Assembly: GCA_902767455.1 (NCBI GenBank)
Contig: CACXHH010000076.1
Coordinates: 1 to 12,677, forward strand
Length of the DNA: 12,677 nt
Source of the DNA: an uncultured Eubacteriales bacterium
Lineage (GTDB): Bacteria > Bacillota > Clostridia > Christensenellales > Borkfalkiaceae
Direction of reading: 5' to 3'
Shown here in pieces: positions 6,261 to 12,677 of this stretch. Position 1 is the first letter of the stretch, and each line of letters opens with the position of its first letter. Below the pieces are notes generated by a model that saw nothing but the letters and a program-made list of their open reading frames with translations, did not search any database and was not told where the DNA came from. The translations under genes were made by a program, and so were the position numbers.

Positions 6261-6962
6261 TTATTTCAAAAAGATAAGTTTGCGGCAGTTCTCGCACTCG
6301 ATGAATTTATCTTTTTTTAGCGTTGCCGTTTCAAGCGTCGAAAACTCCGTTCCGCATGCCGCGCAGTGCTTGACGTCGCCCGCGTCGACGACGTACACGA
6401 GCGGGAACTTGCTCGTCTTTCTCGCCGCGTTGTATTTCGCCATAAGTTCGGGCGGGATCTGTTTGGCGATTTCTTCGAGCTTTTTGGTTATGACCGCCTT
6501 TTCGCTTTCGCCCGTCTTTCTGATAGCTTCAACGCTTTCGCGGCTCTTTTCGTATTGCTCCTTCATCGCCTTGGTTTCGGCGGAAAGTTTTTTGTATTGA
6601 GCTACGAGCTCGGTCATTTCGCCGTTGAGCTTTTCTATCTCTTTTTCGATATCGGCGAAAGCTTTGGAAAGCTCCTGCGATTTTTTCTTCAGAAAGGTCA
6701 CGGTGGACTCTTCCTGCGCGTCGTCTATCTCGTCGAATTCCGTCTGGTCTTCGGCGAGCCTGTCGTATTTTTTATTGAGCGCTTCAAGCTCGGAAAGAAG
6801 GTACGCCGCGCGGTCTTCGATCTGGTTTTTCGTTTCGGTGACCGTCTTTAAAAACCTTACGGCCACGTTATACTTCTTGTAGTCTTCGTTGGTCTTGTAA
6901 GCGTCTTCGATGGTTTTAAGCTTTCTGTCTTCTTCCTGATACTCGAGTAATTTTTGATACAT
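6261..6962 (-). CDS. Coiled-coil protein with C-terminal C4 zinc ribbon (COG1579 type)
   Basis: A 233-residue, probably cytoplasmic protein. Residues about 1-175 are almost entirely charged helix rich in K and E, predicted to form long antiparallel coiled coils. The C-terminus holds a four-cysteine zinc ribbon: C200 and C203 in CAAC, C223 and C226 in CENC, with the flanking sequence CGTEFSTLE...FIECENCRKLIF. This architecture is that of the COG1579 zinc-ribbon family, annotated as predicted nucleic-acid-binding, whose role is not well established. No signal peptide or membrane segment is visible. ATG 6962 has AAAGGAG 7 nt upstream. It lies 35 nt after the Nif3-like gene, an association I recall from other Gram-positives, which hints at a shared but unknown process. 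No clear terminator follows immediately; the nearest hairpin is at 6177-6202. Confidence 0.85.
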   Translation of the reverse strand: MYQKLLEYQEEDRKLKTIEDAYKTNEDYKKYNVAVRFLKTVTETKNQIEDRAAYLLSELEALNKKYDRLAEDQTEFDEIDDAQEESTVTFLKKKSQELSKAFADIEKEIEKLNGEMTELVAQYKKLSAETKAMKEQYEKSRESVEAIRKTGESEKAVITKKLEEIAKQIPPELMAKYNAARKTSKFPLVYVVDAGDVKHCAACGTEFSTLETATLKKDKFIECENCRKLIFLK

Positions 6963-6997
6963 AATATTCTCCTTTGCTTTTCCGTCCGAGCGCCGTA

Positions 6998-7762
6998 TCA
7001 GAACAGACGCGCGTCGTCAAAGTAATATAATTTCACGTTTTCGTCGTAGCCTTCAAAAGTAGAAAAGGCAACGTATAACTTCTTTAATCCGTAATTTTCG
7101 CAAGCGTAGTGCGTGAACACGAGTAGCGTTTTCCCCTGCTCTACGGCGCTCAATATCACGTGGTGATCGACGTCCGCCGAGCATAAAAGATCGCACTCCG
7201 TTTCGGCTTCCTTATCCCCAAGCCCCGCTCCGCAAAAGCTCGCGACAGAGTTTATATGTTTGCTTTCGGGTCCGTAACAAAGAACGGTCGTGTTGAAGGT
7301 TTCTTCCGCGCGGCGGCGTATATCGCCAAGACTCTCGCCGAGAAAGAACAACCTTCCGTAACCTTCTTCGCGGTCGGAAAGTTTTAAAAGTATCTCCTGC
7401 TTTTTTGCTCCGAGACCTTTTGCAAACCAGTAGTCTATGCCGCGTTCGGCGCAGTCGAGATTAAGATGACACGATATTACGCCTATTCCGTTTTCGACGG
7501 CTTTTTTGAGCGCGCCGCCCATTTTCTTTATAGGGTGATAGATGGCGGGGTGGTGCGTGACGATGAGATTGCAACCTTCGGCTTTCGCCCTTTCCACCGC
7601 GGGAACGGATAGATCGAGCGCAAATAATATACCGGTAATATCGCCGTCAACCGAGTTTATAATTCCGCTGTTGTCGTAGCCGCCTTCCGCCGCCACGAGT
7701 TTATCGGAAAGCCCGAACGGAGCGTAGTCGTCGAGCATTTTGTATACGTCGTTTATCTTCAT
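6998..7762 (-). CDS. Nif3-like dinuclear metal center protein (YqfO/NIF3 family, short form)
   Basis: A 254-residue member of the NIF3 family, which forms toroidal hexamers with two metal ions per subunit. The expected metal ligands are visible: H70-H71 in THHP, H99 and D103 in HLNLD, and H218 and E222 in THYACE. The N-terminal YDNSG at 29-33 corresponds to the usual W-D-N-x-G. It lacks the roughly 100-residue insertion found in B. subtilis YqfO. The molecular function of the family is disputed (GTP cyclohydrolase I type 2 annotations are weakly founded), so none is assigned. ATG 7762 overlaps the trmK stop in an ATGA. The trmK-nif3 pairing after rpoD is standard in Bacillota. Confidence 0.93.
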   Translation of the reverse strand: MKINDVYKMLDDYAPFGLSDKLVAAEGGYDNSGIINSVDGDITGILFALDLSVPAVERAKAEGCNLIVTHHPAIYHPIKKMGGALKKAVENGIGVISCHLNLDCAERGIDYWFAKGLGAKKQEILLKLSDREEGYGRLFFLGESLGDIRRRAEETFNTTVLCYGPESKHINSVASFCGAGLGDKEAETECDLLCSADVDHHVILSAVEQGKTLLVFTHYACENYGLKKLYVAFSTFEGYDENVKLYYFDDARLF

Positions 7763-8403
7763 AATAATTCTTCCGTTTTCAGGCGCTCGCGTTTAAGTTT
7801 TTCGACCTGAACGGGGTCGCCCGCGTTTTTCAACGCTTCGTTCAGAACGTTGAGTCGCATTTGCAAAAACCTTAAAAAGTCGTTTGAGCGTTCTCTTAAA
7901 TTATCCCGCCCGAAACGGTATTCGTCTTCCGTGTAGCCGTCGAATATCAGCCCGCGTTTTGCGCGGATAACGTCGTAATACTTATCGGAAGCGAAAAAGG
8001 TAAAATCTCTGTCGATACCGTAGCCGAGCAAGACGAGCTTTCTTCTCACCTTGTCGGCGTTTTTCATAGGTTGAAGCACGAGCGTAGGCGGAAGCGAAGG
8101 CGCGCCGTCAAGTATGCTTAACGTTTCTTCACCGCCAAGCCCCGCGATAAGCGCGCAGTCGATATCTTGCGGAAGACGCGAAAACCCGTCCGATAAAAAG
8201 GTGAAAAACCTTCCTTCGTAGGCTCTTCCGATAAGCGTCGCGGCTTTATTCAGGCTCGGCGCCGAAATATCCGCGGCGTAAACCTTTTCGGCAACGCCTT
8301 TATCGAGAATTTCCTTGCTGATAATGCCGTGGTCGCAGCCTATATCGGCAAAAGTTCCGCACGGCTCGATAAGCGAAAACAACGTCAAAAGCCGCTTGTT
8401 CAT
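7759..8403 (-). CDS. trmK: tRNA (adenine(22)-N1)-methyltransferase TrmK
   Basis: A 214-residue Rossmann-fold SAM methyltransferase, expected to make m1A22 in the D-arm region of some tRNAs. SAM motif I is ADIGCDHG at 19-26, followed by the acidic YAADIS at 42-47. The family motif IAGLGGEE is at 86-93 (usually AGMGG), then LVLQPM at 108-113. The C-terminal 60 residues form a charged helical hairpin, as in B. subtilis TrmK (YqfN). ATG 8403 is one base after the rpoD stop. No Shine-Dalgarno sequence is evident upstream, so translation probably depends on ribosomes finishing rpoD. The nif3-like gene overlaps its stop. Confidence 0.94.
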   Translation of the reverse strand: MNKRLLTLFSLIEPCGTFADIGCDHGIISKEILDKGVAEKVYAADISAPSLNKAATLIGRAYEGRFFTFLSDGFSRLPQDIDCALIAGLGGEETLSILDGAPSLPPTLVLQPMKNADKVRRKLVLLGYGIDRDFTFFASDKYYDVIRAKRGLIFDGYTEDEYRFGRDNLRERSNDFLRFLQMRLNVLNEALKNAGDPVQVEKLKRERLKTEELL

Positions 8404-8404
8404 A

Positions 8405-9466
8405 TCAATCGAGATAGTCTTTCAAGCGTTTTGAACGCGACGGGTGACGAAGCTTTCTCAAAGCTTTGGCTTCTATCTGACGGATACGCTCTCTCGTAAC
8501 GTTGAACACTTTGCCTACGTCTTCAAGCGTTCTCGGTCTGCCGTCTTCGATACCGTAACGAAGGATAAGCACCTTCTGTTCGCGCGGGGTGAGCGTGCTC
8601 AGAACGTTGGCGAGCTGTTCGCGAAGCATCGTAGAAGTAACTATGTCCCCGGGTGATTTCGCGTTGTCGTCCTGAATAAAGTCGCCGAGATGGCTGTCGT
8701 CTTCTTCGCCGACGGGCGTTTCCAGAGAAACGGGATCCTGCGCGATCTTCTGTATCTCGATAACTCTCGATTCGGGTATGCCCATGCGTTCGGCTATTTC
8801 CGACGGGTACGGATCGCGACCGAGTTCCTGCAATAAAAGCCTCGTAACTCGCGCCTGCTTGTGTATCGTTTCGACCATGTGCACGGGAATACGAATAGTC
8901 CTTGCCTGATCGGCTATGGCTCTCGTTATCGCCTGACGTATCCACCAGGTGGCGTAAGTGGAAAACTTATAACCCCTGCTGTAATCGAATTTTTCCACGG
9001 CTTTCATAAGCCCGAGATTGCCTTCCTGTATAAGGTCGAGGAACTGCATGCCCCTGCCGACGTACTTTTTGGCGATGGAAACTACGAGCCTTAGGTTAGC
9101 TTGCGATAGCTGCATTTTTGCGTCTTCGTCGCCTTCGCTCATGCGGCGGGCAAGCTCTATCTCTTCTTCCATGCTTAAAAGCGGATACTTGCCTATGTCT
9201 TTAAGATAAAGCTTTACGTGGTCGCCCGTAGGTATTTCACGGATTATCTCGTCGTAAAAATCGTCTTTCTCGTATTCGGTGGTGTCTTCGTAAATACCTA
9301 TACCGAGCTCTTCAAGACGATCGCTGATATATTCCGTCTGTTCGTCGGAAAGCTCGTACTTTTCAAGCCTGTTGCTGAGCGCTTCGGTGTTTATCTTGTC
9401 GTCGGTGTTGCGCGCTTCCGCGACGAGTTCTTCTATCAATTTATTTAAAGTTTCTTCGGCAATCAT
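8405..9466 (-). CDS. rpoD: RNA polymerase primary sigma factor (sigma-70/SigA)
   Basis: A 353-residue housekeeping sigma factor. A short acidic N-terminal segment (1-80) stands in for region 1.1, and there is no large non-conserved insert, which is the Bacillota form. Region 1.2 is around 83-110 (VKLYLKDIGKYPLLS). Region 2 covers about 118-190, with NLRLVVSIAKKY, FLDLIQEGNLGLMKAVEKFDY and the -10-recognising YKFSTYATWWIRQAI. Region 3 is near 191-270. Region 4 covers about 285-345, with the helix-turn-helix TLEDVGKVFNVTRERIRQIEAKALRKLRHP. It ends with the classic SRSKRLKDYLD. ATG 9466 has GGAGG about 8 nt upstream. It follows dnaG by 92 nt, as in the macromolecular-synthesis operon. The promoter at 6207 fits its expected recognition sequence. 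Confidence 0.98.
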   Translation of the reverse strand: MIAEETLNKLIEELVAEARNTDDKINTEALSNRLEKYELSDEQTEYISDRLEELGIGIYEDTTEYEKDDFYDEIIREIPTGDHVKLYLKDIGKYPLLSMEEEIELARRMSEGDEDAKMQLSQANLRLVVSIAKKYVGRGMQFLDLIQEGNLGLMKAVEKFDYSRGYKFSTYATWWIRQAITRAIADQARTIRIPVHMVETIHKQARVTRLLLQELGRDPYPSEIAERMGIPESRVIEIQKIAQDPVSLETPVGEEDDSHLGDFIQDDNAKSPGDIVTSTMLREQLANVLSTLTPREQKVLILRYGIEDGRPRTLEDVGKVFNVTRERIRQIEAKALRKLRHPSRSKRLKDYLD

Positions 9467-9571
9467 TTTTTATCCTCCGTTACGACCTTTACGTCGTCCT
9501 GCGCCGCCCGCGGACAAAGAAGCTTTATTGCGACCGCGGTAAAAATTATCGTTTCGCGCTATTTGAGCGCG
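9467..9571 (-). promoter_or_regulatory. dnaG-rpoD junction with a hairpin across the dnaG stop
   Basis: On the minus strand, CGCGCT (9571-9566) and AGCGCG (9560-9555) form a 6-bp GC-rich stem with loop CAAAT. The dnaG stop TAG (9561-9559) lies at the loop and start of the 3' arm. A T-run (ATTTTTA) comes about 8 nt after the stem, too far for a standard terminator. A weaker ACGAC/GTCGT hairpin sits just before the rpoD ribosome-binding site. No promoter hexamers are evident. The E. coli operon has an RNA processing site at the same junction; any equivalent here is speculation. Confidence 0.35.
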
Positions 9572-11337
9572 TTGTATTTATCGATGCTCTTTTTGAGCAG
9601 TTCGAGCACTTTTTTGCGTTCGTCAAGGTCGGTAAGCGTCGTAAAGTACTCCTGTAAGTCTTTTATCTGCGATTCGAGCGTTCCCTTCTTTATAAGTTTT
9701 ACGCTGTCGTCATAGTATCGTTTGAGCCCGTCTTCGGCAAGCGAATCGCCAAACACGAAAATAGAGTTGAGTTCGTCCACGAAATCGTTACCGAGCGCGT
9801 CGCACACCGTTGCGGGAACGGCTTTTTCGCCCGCCGCCTGCTTTTCGGCAAGGAAATCGGCGATATACGAGCGTTTCGTCGAAGTAAATTCAAGCTCCGA
9901 CAAATCGCAATTTGCGTAATCTTTGGCAAAAATATGCGAGTAGAGAATGAATTTTTCAGCCTTTTCGACGGCTGAAGAAGCAGTTTCTTCGTTTTCGTAA
10001 AGCACCTTCGTCGAAGTTCTCGCTTCCGGCGTTTTGTCAAGGTCGCGGCGAAGCGACTCGTAAGTTATCCGCGAGTGTTCGGAAACCTTTTTTAAAAGCT
10101 CTTCACGCTCGAAGTCCTTATCGCTTTCGGCTATCACCCTTAAAGCGTTATCGACGTACTTTCTCTTTCCGTCCACCGTCGAAACGTCGAACCGCTCGCC
10201 GACGACTTTTAGTTTATAGTCGATAAGCGGCAAAGCACTATCGATAAGCGCCTGATAGGCGGCGTTTCCGCGCTGTTTTATTATCTCGTCGGGGTCGAGC
10301 CCGTCGGGAAGCGACAACACCTTCACGTCGAGCCCCGCGTCCTTTAATATCTGAAGTCCGCGGAAGGTCGCGTGCTGACCTGCGGCGTCGCCGTCGTAAG
10401 AAATAATCACGGTATCGGTGTAGCGTTGAAGCATTCGCGCCTGCTCTACGGTAAGGCTCGTGCCCATGCTCGCGACGACGTTTTTAAACCCCGCTTCCCA
10501 TAGCGCGATAACGTCCATATACCCTTCGACCATTATGACGTAGGGAAGTTCGCCCTTTTCGCGCCGAAGAGCTTTCAGCCCGTTGATATTGTATAAACAC
10601 CTGTTTTTGACGAATATCGAAGTTTCGCGGGTATTTTTATACTTTCCGAAATCGGTTTTTTCTATCACTCTTCCGCCGAACGCTATGACGTTGCCGATAT
10701 TGTCGATTATGGGAACGATAAGCCGTTTGGCTTCAAAGTCCGAATACGCGCCGCTGTCCTTGTTTTTTGACACCACGCCCGCGCGTTCCATTTCTTCGTA
10801 AGTAAAGCCCTGTGAGAGAAGGTAGTTCGGAAGCGATCGGTAGTCGACCGACGCGCCTATGCCGAAGGTACGCAAAGTCTTTTGCCCGAACCCGCGTTTG
10901 AGCATGTAGTCAAGATAGGGTTTGCCTTCGGGAGAATAGAGATTTTTAACGTAAAACTTAGCGGCGGCAAGAAGTATCTTCAAGCCCGTTTCCTTTTGCT
11001 TTCTCGCTTCGTTCAAGCGCTCGTCGTCGACGGAAGTGTCGGCGGGCATTTCAAGCCCCGCGCGTTCGGCAAGGAAGCGCAGCGCCTCGATGTAGTTCAT
11101 GTTCTCCATTTCCATAATGAAGTGCACTACGTCGCCGCCGCGGCTGCAACCGAAACAGTAATAAAACTGCCCCGCCTGATTGACCGAGAAGGACGGTGTT
11201 TTTTCCATGTGCCCGGGAAGCGGACAGCGCGCCCAGTACGAGCCGCCACGCCGCTCGAGTTGACAGTATGCGGAAACTACTTCGACTATCTCGTTTTTAC
11301 TCTTTAATTGTTCGATAAATTTTTTGTCGATAGCCAT
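9559..11337 (-). CDS. dnaG: DNA primase DnaG
   Basis: A 592-residue primase that makes RNA primers for lagging-strand synthesis at the replication fork. The N-terminal CHC2-type zinc finger has C38, H43, C61 and C64 (CPLPGH...CFGC). The RNA-polymerase core follows (about 110-240, with KRLIVPIIDNIGNVIAFGGR). The TOPRIM domain has VEGYMDV with E271 and DGDAAG with D315 and D317. The last 180 residues are the helical helicase-interacting domain. The frame extends to TTG 11361, but that codon lacks a ribosome-binding site. ATG 11337 (MAIDKKFIEQLK) has GGGG about 6 nt upstream and matches the usual N-terminus. The zinc finger has C-x4-H instead of the common C-x2-H. It sits between dgt (68 nt upstream) and rpoD. 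Confidence 0.97.
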   Translation of the reverse strand: MAIDKKFIEQLKSKNEIVEVVSAYCQLERRGGSYWARCPLPGHMEKTPSFSVNQAGQFYYCFGCSRGGDVVHFIMEMENMNYIEALRFLAERAGLEMPADTSVDDERLNEARKQKETGLKILLAAAKFYVKNLYSPEGKPYLDYMLKRGFGQKTLRTFGIGASVDYRSLPNYLLSQGFTYEEMERAGVVSKNKDSGAYSDFEAKRLIVPIIDNIGNVIAFGGRVIEKTDFGKYKNTRETSIFVKNRCLYNINGLKALRREKGELPYVIMVEGYMDVIALWEAGFKNVVASMGTSLTVEQARMLQRYTDTVIISYDGDAAGQHATFRGLQILKDAGLDVKVLSLPDGLDPDEIIKQRGNAAYQALIDSALPLIDYKLKVVGERFDVSTVDGKRKYVDNALRVIAESDKDFEREELLKKVSEHSRITYESLRRDLDKTPEARTSTKVLYENEETASSAVEKAEKFILYSHIFAKDYANCDLSELEFTSTKRSYIADFLAEKQAAGEKAVPATVCDALGNDFVDELNSIFVFGDSLAEDGLKRYYDDSVKLIKKGTLESQIKDLQEYFTTLTDLDERKKVLELLKKSIDKYNALK

Positions 11338-11352
11338 TTTCGCCCCGTTCGA

Positions 11353-11373
11353 TAAACGCAAAAACAGCGTTTA
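11353..11373 (-). repeat. Inverted repeat upstream of dnaG
   Basis: TAAACGC and GCGTTTA form a perfect 7-bp inverted repeat around a 7-nt A/T-rich spacer (11360-11366), 15 nt before the dnaG start. No T-run follows the stem on the minus strand. It could be a hairpin in the mRNA leader or a binding site. The same gap contains TATAAG-like sequence but no matching -35 box. Confidence 0.35.
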
Positions 11374-11405
11374 ATCAACTTATACACGCACTTATTTAAA
11401 AATAA

Positions 11406-12401
11406 TCATTTCACGAAGAAACTCTTCGGAACGAAGATCTCTTCAAATTTATATACTGCGTAACGGTCGGTCATGCTTGAAATGTAGTCACATATCACCG
11501 TGTCGAGAGAGAATCTGTCGAGAAGAATAATATATCTTTCGGGAAGCTCGTCTTTGTTTTTCGAGAAATAGTCGTACATAGCCGACAGCATATTAAGAGC
11601 CGTTTTCTCTTCTTTTAAAGCCGTCGGAGCAAGATAGACGCGCTCGAACATATATTTGCGAAGATCGCTTAAAGCCGTATACACGTACGGCTCCATGGTA
11701 ACTTCGTTCTTACCTTCGGAAGCTCTCGCTATCGACTGAATAGTCGTGTTTATACGCGCGCTCGTAGTTTTGCCGAGTATCTCGACGGCGTCTTTGGGAA
11801 GCTCGTCAATAGTCAGCATACCGGCGCGGACGGCGTCGTCTATATCGTGAGAGATATACGATATCCTGTCCGCCAAAGACACGGCTTGTCCTTCGAGCGT
11901 TGCGGGGTGAAGGCTCATTTTGTGATTTAAAATGCCGTCGCGCACTTCAAAGGTAAGGTTAAGCCCGTGACCTTCTTTTTCGAGAACGTCGACCACGCGA
12001 AGCGACTGCTCGTTGTGAGCGAAATGCCCCGATAACTTATCAAGACAGCGTTCGCCCGCGTGCCCGAACGGCGTGTGCCCGAGATCGTGCCCGAGCGCTA
12101 TGGCTTCGGCAAGGTCTTCGTTTAAGGAAAGCGCCCTTGCGATAGATCTTGCCACCTGAGATACGTCGAGCGTATGGGTAAGCCGCGTCCTGTAATGATC
12201 GCCTTCGGGCGAGAAAAAGACCTGCGTCTTGTTTTTAAGGCGCATAAACGCTTTTGAATAGATTATTCTGTCGCGATCGCGCTGAAATTCCGTACGCATA
12301 GTGCACGGGGTTTCTTCACGCATGCGCCCGCGGGTGTCCTTGCTTTTCATCGCGTAAGGCGATAAAAATTCTTCTTCTTTTAAATAGGTGGTTTCCTTCA
12401 T
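11406..12401 (-). CDS. dgt: Deoxyguanosinetriphosphate triphosphohydrolase-like protein (HD-domain dNTPase)
   Basis: A 331-residue HD-superfamily enzyme that splits dNTPs into deoxynucleoside and triphosphate, helping to keep nucleotide pools in check. The motifs run in family order: FQRDRDRIIYSKAFMRLKNKTQVF (39-62), RTRLTHTLDVSQVAR with H76, GHDLGHTPFGH with H105-D106 (104-114), FAHNEQSLRV (127-136), and ADRISYISHDIDDAVRAG with the likely metal ligand D178. Length fits the short bacterial form. ATG 12401 matches the usual N-terminus, but only a poor GACGAG-like ribosome-binding site precedes it. Substrate preference (dGTP or several dNTPs) cannot be read from sequence. dgt just upstream of dnaG is common in Clostridia. 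Confidence 0.95.
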   Translation of the reverse strand: MKETTYLKEEEFLSPYAMKSKDTRGRMREETPCTMRTEFQRDRDRIIYSKAFMRLKNKTQVFFSPEGDHYRTRLTHTLDVSQVARSIARALSLNEDLAEAIALGHDLGHTPFGHAGERCLDKLSGHFAHNEQSLRVVDVLEKEGHGLNLTFEVRDGILNHKMSLHPATLEGQAVSLADRISYISHDIDDAVRAGMLTIDELPKDAVEILGKTTSARINTTIQSIARASEGKNEVTMEPYVYTALSDLRKYMFERVYLAPTALKEEKTALNMLSAMYDYFSKNKDELPERYIILLDRFSLDTVICDYISSMTDRYAVYKFEEIFVPKSFFVK

Positions 12402-12677
12402 ACTCGTCGGTGTTTAATGCGATATAGACGTCGAAATCGGCTGAACAGTCAAATTATCCTACATTATAATTATTAAATTTATTTTTATAATTTCCTTTTT
12501 TTTGAGCAAATTTTTTCAAAAAAATTCCGTTTCGTCAAAAAAACGAACGGAATACAAAATTTTCGTATACTGTAACCGTATTATTTAACGGCTTTGATTT
12601 TACGCGGACTACGCCGAGATATAAAAATCAATCCTTCAAAAAAACGGGGAGCATAATTTCGTCGAAATACTTTGAAA
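12402..12677. other. Gene-free AT-rich region upstream of dgt, with the end of an unseen gene
   Basis: No complete gene is visible. The part nearest dgt is AT-rich and has a TATAAT on the minus strand (12468-12463) but no good -35 at 16-18 nt, so the dgt promoter is not firmly located. On the minus strand from the right edge, one frame reads 15 residues (SKYFDEIMLPVFLKD) to a TGA at 12630-12628. Another reads about 31 basic residues to a TAA at 12583-12581. Either could be the end of a gene outside the window, as the terminator downstream implies. The first looks more protein-like, but the tail is too short to identify. Confidence 0.5.
12518..12553 (-). terminator. Rho-independent terminator of the gene beyond the right edge
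   Basis: On the minus strand, ATTCCGTT (12553-12546) pairs with AACGGAAT (12531-12524). CGT/ACG extends the stem inward past one bulged A, with a T-rich loop. A run of six T (12523-12518) follows. There is no comparable T-run on the plus strand, so it acts on minus-strand transcription and separates an upstream gene from dgt. Confidence 0.78.

Noticed and set aside
11338..11361. N-terminal extension of DnaG starting at TTG 11361
   Set aside because: There is no ribosome-binding site for the TTG, and the extra eight residues fall within the inverted-repeat region. ATG 11337 gives the normal family N-terminus.
12430..12455. TTGACT...TATATC as a dgt promoter
   Set aside because: The spacer is about 20 nt, outside the usual 16-18, and both boxes deviate from consensus.
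1..12677. A novel defence, mobile or biosynthetic system hidden in the window
   Set aside because: Every gene on the coding strand is assigned to a known housekeeping family, spacing is tight, codon use looks uniform, and there are no direct-repeat arrays, transposases, integrases or attachment-like duplications.

Overview
The window is a compact run of bacterial housekeeping genes. Every convincing gene is on the minus strand, so the biological reading direction is right to left. The gene set and order (dgt-dnaG-rpoD-trmK-nif3-like-zinc ribbon, then ylxM-ffh-rpsP-khpA-rimM-trmD-rbgA-rnhB) is typical of Bacillota, most likely a Clostridia-type anaerobe. YlxM, KhpA, RbgA, TrmK and a short Firmicutes-type primary sigma factor all point that way. 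The genus cannot be told from the sequence. No mobile element, CRISPR array, phage gene, tRNA or rRNA is visible.

Reading with transcription, the right end (12402-12677) is a gene-free AT-rich stretch. It holds an intrinsic terminator for a gene lying off the right edge. Block 1 follows: dgt (dNTP hydrolase), dnaG (primase), rpoD (primary sigma factor), trmK (tRNA m1A22 methyltransferase), a Nif3-like dinuclear-metal protein and a coiled-coil zinc-ribbon protein. Spacing is tight, with a 1-nt gap at rpoD/trmK and a 4-nt ATGA overlap at trmK/nif3-like. This is the Gram-positive version of the macromolecular-synthesis operon.

Block 2 starts at a near-consensus sigma-70 promoter (TTGACA, 16 nt, TATAAT) at 6207-6234. 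The predicted transcript begins with a perfect 9-bp hairpin. It carries ylxM and ffh (signal recognition particle), rpsP (ribosomal protein bS16) and khpA (KH-domain RNA-binding protein). A terminator-like hairpin with a T-tract overlaps the khpA stop codon.

Block 3 follows a 107-nt gap that can form alternative RNA stem-loops. It contains rimM (16S maturation), trmD (tRNA m1G37), rbgA (50S assembly GTPase), rnhB (RNase HII) and a THUMP-domain RNA methyltransferase cut by the left edge. Genes from rimM to rnhB overlap one another. rplS (bL19), usually between trmD and rbgA in relatives, is absent here.

Together the genes serve replication priming, transcription initiation, protein targeting, ribosome assembly and rRNA/tRNA modification. 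I found no undescribed multi-gene system. The points worth a second look are regulatory: RNA structures placed at gene boundaries (khpA stop, rimM leader, ylxM 5' end, dnaG stop), the missing rplS, and the poorly understood Nif3-like/zinc-ribbon pair.
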